Positions 1 through 5,077 of a stretch of 7,082 nt of DNA are shown here, piece by piece. Under the pieces are notes generated by a model that saw nothing but the letters and a program-made list of their open reading frames with translations, ran no database searches and was not told the DNA's origin. The stretch is taken from NCBI GenBank assembly GCA_018065025.1, contig JAGHUB010000369.1, positions 1-7,082 on the forward strand, given 5' to 3'. Within the stretch, counting starts at the first letter, position 1. Every line of letters begins with the position of its first letter. The DNA is from Candidatus Equihabitans merdae. GTDB taxonomy: Bacteria > Bacillota > Clostridia > Lachnospirales > Lachnospiraceae. The translations under genes were made by a program, and so were the position numbers.

Positions 1-29
1 CTTTGTCTTGATCTTCGAGGTTGTCTCGG
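1..29. other. Non-repeat sequence at the left edge
   Basis: These bases lie beyond the tandem array and carry no gene I can recognise. A small inverted repeat, CGAG-5 nt-CTCG, sits at 16-28. The first bases (CTTTGTCTTGATC) loosely resemble the end of the 83-base repeat unit (CTTGTTTTGATCC), so this may be a heavily eroded or partly deleted earlier copy. That is inference only. Confidence 0.3.
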
Positions 30-73
30 GCGAATTGCTCTATAAAGCAAGTTTTGAAACTATATACCCGCGC

Positions 74-91
74 GGCCACGACCAAGCGGCC
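74..91 (-). other. Repeat hairpin 2 (example in copy 1)
   Basis: On the minus strand the unit reads GGCCGC-TTGGTC-GTGGCC, a 6-bp stem (one G-T pair) with a 6-nt loop. The same structure is at 157-174 and 240-257. It is at 323-340 and 406-423 with C-G replaced by a T-G wobble. In the last copy (from 476) only a GGC/GCC core is left. Folding is by eye, not computed. Confidence 0.5.
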
Positions 92-112
92 AATCACAGC
101 CTTGCGTCGCGT

Positions 113-134
113 CAAACTGGATCTGGACAGCTTG
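113..134 (-). other. Repeat hairpin 1, type A (example in copy 1)
   Basis: On the minus strand this is CAAGCTG, 8 nt, CAGTTTG, a 7-bp stem with one G-T pair. It recurs at 279-300 unchanged. At 362-383 the closing pair is changed on both sides (CAAGCTT with AAGTTTG), keeping seven pairs. At 445-466 only one side is changed, leaving six. This is a by-eye fold. Confidence 0.5.
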
Positions 135-199
135 TTTTGATCCTATATACCCGCGCGGCCACGACCAAGCGGCCAATCACAGCTTGGCGCCGCGTCAAT

Positions 200-217
200 C
201 TTGCTCTGTGAAGCAAG
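200..217 (-). other. Repeat hairpin 1, type B (copy 2)
   Basis: In the copy starting at 144, the type A stem is replaced by CTTGCT-TCACAG-AGCAAG, a perfect 6-bp stem with a 6-nt loop at the matching place. The truncated first copy has the same form at 35-50 (TTGCT-6 nt-AGCAA). Type B copies therefore alternate with type A copies in the left half of the array. Confidence 0.5.
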
Positions 218-535
218 TTTTGAAGCTATATACCCGCGCGGCCACGACCAAGCGGCCAATCACAGCCTTGCGTCGCGTCAAACTGGATCTGGACAGCTTG
301 TTTTAATGCTATATACCCACGCGGCCACGACCAGACGGCCAGAACAGGCCTTGCGTCGCGTCAAACTTGCTCTGAGAAGCTTGTTTTGATCCTATATACC
401 CGCGCGGCCACGACCAAACGGCCAATCACAGCCTTGCGCCGCGTCAAACTGGATCTGTGAAGCTTGTTTTGATGCTATATGCCCGCGCGGCAACCACCAC
501 CCAGCCAATCATAGCCTGGCGCCGCGTCAAACTCT

Positions 536-1459
536 TCACTCTTCAATTTGATCGATGAGTTCTTCTATTTCATCCAGGGACTTGGCCTGGTTGATGGCCT
601 GGCGGAGAACTGCGCCGCCTCTCATACCGCCTGTGTACCATGCCACGTGCTTTCGCATCTGAAGGACACCGAAATGATCTCCTTTGGCTTCAATCTGAAG
701 GCGGGCATGACGCTTCATCATGGCCTTCACTTCCGCTACATCAGGCTTATGTCCGCAGAAGATCCAGGGATTGCCCTGGGCGCCGCGGCCGATCATAACG
801 CCGTCTACGCCGGTTTCGTCCATGCGGCGCATGGCCTCGTCGTAGCTGCGGATGTCGCCATTTCCTATGACAGGGATGCTGACGCTCTTCTTAACTTCCT
901 TGATGATATTCCAATCAGCTTCACCTGAGTAATACTGCTCTCTTGTGCGGCCATGAACCACGATCATAGTGGCTCCGGCATCTTCCAGACGGCGAGCCAG
1001 GTCCGGAGCATTTTTCTCCTCATCATTGAAGCCGGCACGAATCTTAACAGTAACCGGGCGATCAGTGGCTTCCACCGCTGCCTTGACAATAGCTGCGGCC
1101 AGGTCAGGATTGCGCATCAAGGCAGAACCTTCGCCATTTTTTACGATCTTGGGCATGGGGCAGCCCATGTTAATATCCAGGATATCGAAAGGCTTCTTGT
1201 CCAGATATTTGGCGGCCAAAGCAATGGTCTCAGGATCCGGGCCGAAAAGCTGCATGGATACGGGATGTTCCAGTGGGGAAATGTCCACGAAGGCTTCTGT
1301 CTTCTTGTTGCCATACTTGATAGCATTGGCACTGACCATTTCCATACAGACCACTGAAGCCCCCATCTCATGACACAGCACGCGAAATGGCTGGTCAGTG
1401 ACGCCGGCCATAGGGGCCAAAAATAAGGGCTTATCGAAAGATAAGGAGCCTATCTTCAT
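536..1459 (-). CDS. dusB: tRNA-dihydrouridine synthase, DusB type
   Basis: This is an FMN- and NADPH-dependent cytoplasmic enzyme that reduces uridines to dihydrouridine in the tRNA D-loop. The 307-residue protein has the usual family length and appears complete. Visible motifs are APMAGVTDQPFR (15-26), part of the flavin-binding barrel; NMGCPMPKI around catalytic Cys100, the proton donor in this family; VHGRTREQYYSG (168-179); GNGDI (199-203); and GRGAQGNPWIF (224-234), the phosphate-binding end of the barrel. The C-terminal helical domain contains MRKHVAWYTGGMRGGAVLR, typical of DusB/NifR3 proteins that bind tRNA. The start is set by a strong AAAGGAGGAG site ending 5 nt upstream, inside the preceding gene, and by the ATGA overlap with that gene's stop (1456-1459). 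It is the last gene of the group. Its 3' end abuts the 83-bp repeat array, and no ordinary terminator is seen. The DusB assignment over other Dus paralogues rests on overall similarity. Confidence 0.95.
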   Translation of the reverse strand: MKIGSLSFDKPLFLAPMAGVTDQPFRVLCHEMGASVVCMEMVSANAIKYGNKKTEAFVDISPLEHPVSMQLFGPDPETIALAAKYLDKKPFDILDINMGCPMPKIVKNGEGSALMRNPDLAAAIVKAAVEATDRPVTVKIRAGFNDEEKNAPDLARRLEDAGATMIVVHGRTREQYYSGEADWNIIKEVKKSVSIPVIGNGDIRSYDEAMRRMDETGVDGVMIGRGAQGNPWIFCGHKPDVAEVKAMMKRHARLQIEAKGDHFGVLQMRKHVAWYTGGMRGGAVLRQAINQAKSLDEIEELIDQIEE

Positions 1460-1785
1460 AAGGCTCCTCCTTTAACGATCAACTTATAGAATAATGTCAG
1501 CTGTTCCATCAGCTCTTCTTTTTCTTTCTGAAGCTGTTTGATCTTCAGACCGCTGCCGATCTCATCGAAGCGGGGATCTCCTTCAGTGGCCTGGACATTG
1601 AAGACCAGCTCTTCATCAGGAGTGAATTCCAAAGTCAGCACACCGCCAACTTCCTCTACGAAAGTCACGCAGAGGATCTGAAGTTCATCCTTCACCACGG
1701 AAGGCAGCTTAGCGAAATCATTATTCAGATAATAATTCTGATTGTAATAACTGGCCCCGCACAGGACCACATTTTCATTTTCCAT
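1456..1785 (-). CDS. DUF6145-like conserved hypothetical protein
   Basis: This 109-residue protein has no signal peptide and no membrane segment. Its N-terminal half (about 5-65) alternates short hydrophobic and acidic stretches (LQILCVTFVEEVGGVLTLEF), as in a small alpha/beta fold. Residues 80-103 form a charged helix (IKQLQKEKEELMEQL) that could be a coiled coil. From memory it resembles the DUF6145 family found beside dusB in Lachnospiraceae; the function is unknown and no catalytic motif is visible. The gene overlaps dusB by 4 bases (ATGA), so the two are probably co-translated. The ATG at 1785 is the only plausible start in frame, because a stop (TGA, 1810-1812) lies just upstream. It has only a weak, distant GGAAG in front. 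A reading frame from upstream overlaps the start by 11 bases, which could support coupling. A link to tRNA modification would be inference from position alone. Confidence 0.8.
   Translation of the reverse strand: MENENVVLCGASYYNQNYYLNNDFAKLPSVVKDELQILCVTFVEEVGGVLTLEFTPDEELVFNVQATEGDPRFDEIGSGLKIKQLQKEKEELMEQLTLFYKLIVKGGAL
1460..1475 (-). promoter_or_regulatory. Strong ribosome binding site of dusB
   Basis: Minus-strand AAAGGAGGAG precedes the dusB ATG and lies inside the end of the DUF6145-like gene. With the ATGA overlap this indicates translational coupling plus efficient independent initiation. Confidence 0.8.
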
Positions 1786-1879
1786 ACTCGTTATCGTCTT
1801 CCAGCATATTCATGGCATTCACATTCAATGCATCCGGGAAATGCTCCGCCAGCGCATCAGCACGCCGGCATTCATTCCT
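1775..1879 (-). other. Possible tiny ORF or degraded coding remnant between the membrane protein and DUF6145 genes
   Basis: The 94-base gap between the two genes is open in the same frame as the membrane-protein gene, directly after its TGA (1880-1882), for 34 codons to a TGA at 1775-1777. The translation looks protein-like and acidic: it includes DALAEHFPDALNVNAMN and ends LEDDNEYGK. The only ATGs in frame are late (1813, 1807), giving 12-14 residues. TTG at 1828 or GTG at 1822 are other possible starts, none with a good ribosome binding site. It could be a C-terminal remnant of a lost gene, a short coupling ORF, or a readthrough tail. No function can be given. Confidence 0.3.
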
Positions 1880-2152
1880 TCATTGCATCGCTGCCAAATA
1901 ATCCAACGCCCTACTCAAGAGATTCCATGCCAGGATCAGGGACAGGACTACGAAATAGAAGCTTCGTTTCTTGCCCTGGAGAATGTAATAACTGGACATG
2001 AGAATATTGAGCAGCAGGCCTACTGTCAGGATTAGCACTTGCAGCCCTGCATTATAAGCGGAGGAGACACACATATATATGCCTCCTCCGAGAATCACCA
2101 GACTTGAGACACCGCAGGTGAATTTAAACAGCGGTCCCGAGATGTCTTTCAT
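1880..2152 (-). CDS. Small three-helix membrane protein, function unknown
   Basis: The 90-residue protein is mostly hydrophobic, with three likely membrane helices: about 9-30 (ending GGGIYMCVSSAY), 36-58 (LQVLILTVGLLLNILMSSYY) and 64-84 (SFYFVVLSLILAWNLLS). A basic stretch, QGKKR, lies at 59-63 between the second and third helices. By the positive-inside rule that loop would face the cytoplasm, placing the N-terminus outside, though the signal is weak. No cleavable signal peptide, enzymatic motif or transporter signature is visible, and I do not recognise a family. The start is well supported: ATG lies 3 bases after the argF stop, and GAGGAAG sits 8 nt upstream inside the end of argF, indicating translational coupling. 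Its TGA is followed in the same frame by 34 open codons (see 1775-1879), so a longer ancestral form or an indel near the 3' end is possible. Confidence 0.75.
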   Translation of the reverse strand: MKDISGPLFKFTCGVSSLVILGGGIYMCVSSAYNAGLQVLILTVGLLLNILMSSYYILQGKKRSFYFVVLSLILAWNLLSRALDYLAAMQ

Positions 2153-2155
2153 GTA

Positions 2156-3096
2156 TTAGTCTTCCTCGCCCAGTGTAGCTACCATAACAGCTTTGATGGT
2201 ATGCATACGGTTTTCGGCTTCGTCGAAAACGAAGGAGTTGGCGGATTCGAAGACTTCTTCTGTAACTTCGTTACCCTTAACAGCCGGCAGGCAGTGCAGG
2301 AACATGGTGTCAGCTTTGCCTGTCTTAGCCATCAGTTCAGCATTGACCTGGTAGGGACGAAGCAGTTCCATACGTTCAGCAGCCTTGGCTTCTTCACCCA
2401 TGGATACCCAAACGTCTGTGTAGATGACGTCAGCGCCTTCAACAGCGTTGGTATCTTCTGTCAGAGTGATGGTGCAATCAGCATCGGCAGCATAACCCTT
2501 GCAGATTTCAACCAGCTCTTCTTTGGGCCACAGAGACTTGGAGCGATCAGTGTGCAGTTAAGACCAAGCTTAGCGCAACCGATCATCAGGGAGTTACCCA
2601 TGTTGCTTCTGGCATCGCCGATGTGAACGAAGTTCAGACCCTTAAGTTCACCCTTCTGTTCACGGATAGTCAGCATGTCGGCCAGGATCTGTGTAGGATG
2701 ATAATCATCTGTCAGACCGTTCCATACCGGAACACCTGAATACTCAGCCAGCTTCTCAACATAGTCCTGACGGAAGCCACGGAATTCGATACCATCGAAC
2801 ATACGGCCAAGAACACGAGCTGTATCTTCAACGCTTTCCTTCTTGCCAAGGTGGATTTCGCTGGCGCCAAGGTATGTAGCCTGGCCGCCTTCATCCTGAC
2901 AACCAACTGTGAAAGCACAACGTGTACGTGTGGAGGCTTTCTCGAAAATCAGAGCGATGTTCTTATTTTTCAGAGAATGGCCATAGATGCCTTTCTTCTT
3001 GTCAGCTTTAAGCTTAGCAGACAGGTCCAGCAGACCTGTGATTTCTTCCGGAGTAAAATCCTTCAGTGTTAAAAAACTACGTCCTTTGATATTCAT
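2156..3096 (-). pseudogene. argF: Ornithine carbamoyltransferase, interrupted by one frameshift
   Basis: The enzyme makes citrulline from ornithine and carbamoyl phosphate in arginine synthesis. The first frame runs from ATG 3096 and holds the carbamoyl-phosphate motif STRTR (55-59), HPTQ (133-136) and the start of the ornithine domain ([15 protein letters not shown]). It breaks after ...CTLIAP (residue 186). The family sequence continues one frame over as [13 protein letters not shown], then TDVWVSMGE, the ornithine-binding HCLPAVKG (His-Cys at about 268-269 of the restored protein) and the terminal [19 protein letters not shown]. Adding one A to the CCAAG at about 2538-2541 (one T missing on the plus strand) restores 313 residues, the normal ArgF length. 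All motifs are intact, so a sequencing or assembly indel is more likely than decay. A true mutation would give a dead 211-residue product. AAAGGAG lies upstream of the start. The anabolic ArgF role is preferred over catabolic ArcB because no arc genes are near. Confidence 0.93.
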
Positions 3097-3111
3097 CAGT
3101 CGTCTCCTTTC
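3097..3111 (-). promoter_or_regulatory. Ribosome binding site of argF
   Basis: Minus-strand GAAAGGAGACGACTG directly precedes ATG 3096. The AAAGGAG core, 8 nt from the start, fixes this start over later in-frame codons. Confidence 0.8.
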
Positions 3112-3129
3112 AATGACGAAATATTCTTG
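3112..3129 (+). promoter_or_regulatory. Candidate ArgR operator (ARG box) upstream of argF
   Basis: AATGACGAAATATTCTTG on the plus strand agrees at 12 of 18 positions with the Bacillus-type ARG box as I recall it (CATGAATAAAAATKCAAK). It lies 16-33 nt upstream of the argF start, where a repressor could block transcription. ArgR control of arginine genes is established in related bacteria; the match here is imperfect and unscored, in AT-rich sequence where chance matches are common. Confidence 0.3.
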
Positions 3130-3175
3130 AAAAATATATTTACACAGCTCTCATCCCTTGCAGATGTCTCTGTGT
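3130..3175 (-). terminator. Possible weak terminator or leader hairpin between the methyltransferase gene and argF
   Basis: On the minus strand ACACAG (3170-3175) pairs with CTGTGT (3142-3147). An inner CATC/GATG stem with a 7-nt loop is separated from it by a small purine internal loop (AGA opposite AGAG). The AT-rich AAATATATTTTT (3130-3141) follows. It could end transcription of the dnaE-pfkA-methyltransferase group, but the stem is only moderately stable and the T run starts several bases late. The same AT tract contains TATATT, a possible -10 element for argF, though no good -35 lies at the right distance. Confidence 0.35.
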
Positions 3176-3237
3176 TTTCATGCTTGTTGATGCAGAAAAT
3201 GCTTTCCACCGACACTTTCATATTTATCGGAAAATGC

Positions 3238-4002
3238 TTACTCTCCTGCCCTCTGCCCGGCGGCTTCATACATCATGATGCCTGCAGCCATGGCGGCATT
3301 TAATGACTCAATTTTGCCCTGCATGGGAATGGTGACCAGCTCAGTGCAGGCTTCTGCCAGTCCGTCGCTGATGCCCTTGCTTTCATTTCCTATAACAATG
3401 GCACAGCCCTTGGTGAAATCCACCTGGCGATAGGTCTTCTGCCCTTTAAGGTGGGCTGCATAGACAGCGATGCCGCGGCCTTCCATATCCGCCACCAGGC
3501 TATGTACATCCGGCACCACCAGATGGGGCACGCGGTAAATAGAACCCATGGTTGAGCGGATGGTCTTGGGAGTGTAATAATCCACGGTGCCTTCTGTCAC
3601 AAACACCCCATCACAACCTGCAGCCTCGGCAGTTCGCAGAATAGTGCCTGCATTTCCCGGGTCCTGAAGATTCTCCAGAATCAGGAAAAATGGTGACGGC
3701 TTGCCAAGCAGTGACTCCATTTCCCAGACAGGCTTCTTCATGATGGTGAGAATGCCCTGGGGGGTCTTGGTGTCCGACAGACTCTTCATCTTGTTGTCCG
3801 GCACGATCTGCAGTGTCTTGTTGTCAAAAGCGGCCAGAACATCAGCATGTTCCTTGGCGAAGCTTTCTGATGCGCAGACCTGTTCGATTAAGTCAGCAGG
3901 GGCTTCTCTGTGGATTTTGATCCCTTCCGCAACAAAAAGGCCCATGGTTCGACGGGCCTTGCCGCTGCTTTGAAGCTCTTTGATATCTTTTAAAGAGAGC
4001 AT
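3238..4002 (-). CDS. SpoU/TrmH-family RNA 2'-O-methyltransferase
   Basis: This 254-residue SPOUT-class enzyme is expected to transfer a methyl group from S-adenosylmethionine to a ribose 2'-OH in rRNA or tRNA. The N-terminal part (about 1-95) resembles the substrate-binding domain of this family (ARRTMGLFVAEGIKI, then KSLSDTKTPQGILTIM). The catalytic knotted domain shows motif 1, LENLQDPGNAGTILRTAEAAG (109-129, with Asn117 and catalytic-type Arg123); motif 2, IVIGNESKGIS (202-212); and motif 3, IPMQGKIESLNAAMAAGIMMYEA (225-247). The length is normal for the RlmB/TsnR-like group. The exact RNA target cannot be read from the sequence, so no gene symbol is given. The ATG lies one base after the pfkA stop, with GGTGGAG a few bases upstream inside pfkA, so the genes are translationally coupled. 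The dnaE-pfkA-methyltransferase order is, from memory, common in Clostridia. Confidence 0.92.
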   Translation of the reverse strand: MLSLKDIKELQSSGKARRTMGLFVAEGIKIHREAPADLIEQVCASESFAKEHADVLAAFDNKTLQIVPDNKMKSLSDTKTPQGILTIMKKPVWEMESLLGKPSPFFLILENLQDPGNAGTILRTAEAAGCDGVFVTEGTVDYYTPKTIRSTMGSIYRVPHLVVPDVHSLVADMEGRGIAVYAAHLKGQKTYRQVDFTKGCAIVIGNESKGISDGLAEACTELVTIPMQGKIESLNAAMAAGIMMYEAAGQRAGE

Positions 4003-4003
4003 A

Positions 4004-5002
4004 TTACTCCACCGGCTTCAGATAGTCATGAGACAGGGAATAAGCCAGCTCATACTGATACTCGGAAAGATCCTTTGTGGTTGCCAGTGCTTCATCGATA
4101 TCCAGGTCAACAAACTCACCCTTAACAACACTGATGACGCGCTTGGTCTTGCCTTCCATCAGAAGGTCAACGGCTCTGGCACCCATAATGGTGGCATTCA
4201 CGCGGTCACGGGCAGTGGGTGAACCGCCTCGCTGCATGTAACCCAGGATAGTAGCTCTGGTTTCAATACCTGTAGCAGCTTCGATACGTCTGGCCATACT
4301 GGCTGAGTGACCGATACCTTCGGCATTGATGATGATGTGATGGCGTTTGCCTTTACGACGGTTGTCCAGGATGTTGTCAATGATCTTCTGTTCGTCGTAG
4401 TCGTATTTTTCCGGCAGAAGAACAGTCTCAGCACCATTGGCCAGACCGCACCACAGAGCCAGATAACCGGCATCACGACCCATAACTTCGATGATGGAGC
4501 AACGGGCATGAGAAGCAGAGGTATCACGAACCTTATCGATGGCTTCCATAGCTGTATTGACAGCAGTATCAAAACCGATGGTGTAATCGGTACAACCGAT
4601 ATCCAGGTCGATAGTGCCCGGAATGCCGATGACGTTGATGCCTTTAGCGGAAAGCTTGCCGGCACCGCGGTAAGAACCGTCACCGCCGATAACAACCAGA
4701 CCTTCGATGCCGTGACGATGGCATGTGGCTACAGCGATTTCTACGCCTTCATCTGTACGCATCTCGGGGCAACGAGCGGTATGCAGAACAGTACCACCAC
4801 GACCGATGATATCAGATACATCAGCAGCTGTCATATCCTTAACTTCATCATGAATCAGACCGTCATAACCGTGCATAACTGCCTTAACGCGCAGTCCCTT
4901 TGAAAGAGCACGACGAACAACTGCTCTGACAGCAGCGTTCATACCCGGAGCATCGCCGCCACTTGTTAATATGCCGATGGTTTTGATTTCTTTTTTTGCC
5001 AT
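4004..5002 (-). CDS. pfkA: ATP-dependent 6-phosphofructokinase
   Basis: The enzyme phosphorylates fructose 6-phosphate to fructose 1,6-bisphosphate, the committed step of glycolysis; the active form is normally a tetramer. The 332-residue protein is close to family length. Visible motifs are ILTSGGDAPGMNAA (11-24); GGDGS (106-110), whose Gly fits ATP rather than pyrophosphate use; PGTIDLDI (128-135) with the catalytic base Asp132; EVMGRDAGY (172-180); and QRGGSP (257-262). Arg26, Arg30, Arg77, Arg167, Arg249, Glu228, Lys217 and Lys219 align with E. coli active- or effector-site residues. Two differences from E. coli are visible: TIDLD for TIDND, which I recall as common in Lachnospiraceae, and Tyr255 where E. 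coli has substrate-contacting His249. The ribosome binding site (AAGGCAGGG) is imperfect but well placed. The gene starts 67 bases after dnaE and is followed at once by the methyltransferase gene. Confidence 0.96.
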   Translation of the reverse strand: MAKKEIKTIGILTSGGDAPGMNAAVRAVVRRALSKGLRVKAVMHGYDGLIHDEVKDMTAADVSDIIGRGGTVLHTARCPEMRTDEGVEIAVATCHRHGIEGLVVIGGDGSYRGAGKLSAKGINVIGIPGTIDLDIGCTDYTIGFDTAVNTAMEAIDKVRDTSASHARCSIIEVMGRDAGYLALWCGLANGAETVLLPEKYDYDEQKIIDNILDNRRKGKRHHIIINAEGIGHSASMARRIEAATGIETRATILGYMQRGGSPTARDRVNATIMGARAVDLLMEGKTKRVISVVKGEFVDLDIDEALATTKDLSEYQYELAYSLSHDYLKPVE

Positions 5003-5047
5003 ATTTTATACCCTGCCTTGATAGTGCTTGATAATAACTAAACAATT

Positions 5048-5077
5048 AAAGCTAATTTTAATTCATGAATTAGCCTT
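5048..5077 (-). terminator. AT-rich hairpin over the dnaE stop codon
   Basis: On the minus strand AAGGCTAATT pairs with AATTAGCTTT around a 10-nt loop (seven Watson-Crick pairs inside, then a G-T and two A-T). The dnaE TAA (5070-5072) lies within the 5' arm. There are few GC pairs and no continuous T run afterwards (AATTGTTTAG), so at most it is a weak or leaky terminator or an RNA-processing element between dnaE and pfkA. Confidence 0.3.

Larger units (their letters stand above)
30..532. repeat. Tandem array of an 83-bp repeat (5 full copies, 1 diverged, 1 truncated)
   Basis: The unit begins TATATACCCGCGCGGCC on the plus strand. Copies start at 61, 144, 227, 310, 393 and 476, each exactly 83 bases apart with no insertion or deletion. 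A truncated copy (about 30-60) precedes the first. Copies at 61 and 227 differ at only 2 of 83 positions. The copy at 144 matches them over its first 40 bases but differs in its second half. The copy at 310 carries scattered changes. The copy at 476 is the most diverged and runs up to the dusB stop codon. Because 83 is not divisible by 3, the frame changes at each copy and the array cannot encode a repeat protein. No unique spacers are present, which excludes a CRISPR. Seen from dusB it would be transcribed as a 3' tail unless termination occurs first. No known repeat family was recognised. Confidence 0.95.

Noticed and set aside
61..143. tRNA or other standard RNA gene, suggested by the 83-nt length and GC-rich hairpins
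   Set aside because: There is no acceptor stem, no GTTCGA-type T-loop and no anticodon arm in either strand of the unit.
8..389. Two plus-strand open frames in the repeat region with similar translations (YPRGHDQAANHS...)
   Set aside because: They are the same 83-bp repeat read in whichever frame happens to be open. The period is not a multiple of 3, and no ribosome binding site or protein family supports them.
61..532. CRISPR array
   Set aside because: The whole 83-bp unit is conserved, with no short repeats separated by unique spacers and no cas genes nearby.
2530..2545. Programmed -1 ribosomal frameshift in argF
   Set aside because: The junction GCT CCA AGT is not a slippery heptamer, no strong downstream structure is evident, and ArgF is not known to be made this way.
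3097..3237. T-box or other known riboswitch upstream of argF
   Set aside because: The region is short, no TGGNACCGCG-type T-box sequence is present, and no conserved riboswitch core was recognised.
3195..3239. Direct repeat GAAAATGCTT at 3195-3204 and 3230-3239 around the methyltransferase stop
   Set aside because: Only ten bases, AT-rich, two copies, and no inverted ends or target-site pattern; probably chance.
4307..4903. Long plus-strand open frame (198 codons) opposite pfkA; similar ones at 548-928, 953-1373, 2201-2626 and 5607-6119
   Set aside because: They lie antisense to clearly identified genes, show no family motifs, and are expected by-products of coding sequence on the other strand.
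5003..5047. Separate promoter for pfkA
   Set aside because: TATTAT and TATAAA stretches occur, but none has a recognisable -35 at 16-18 nt, and the latter touches the start codon.
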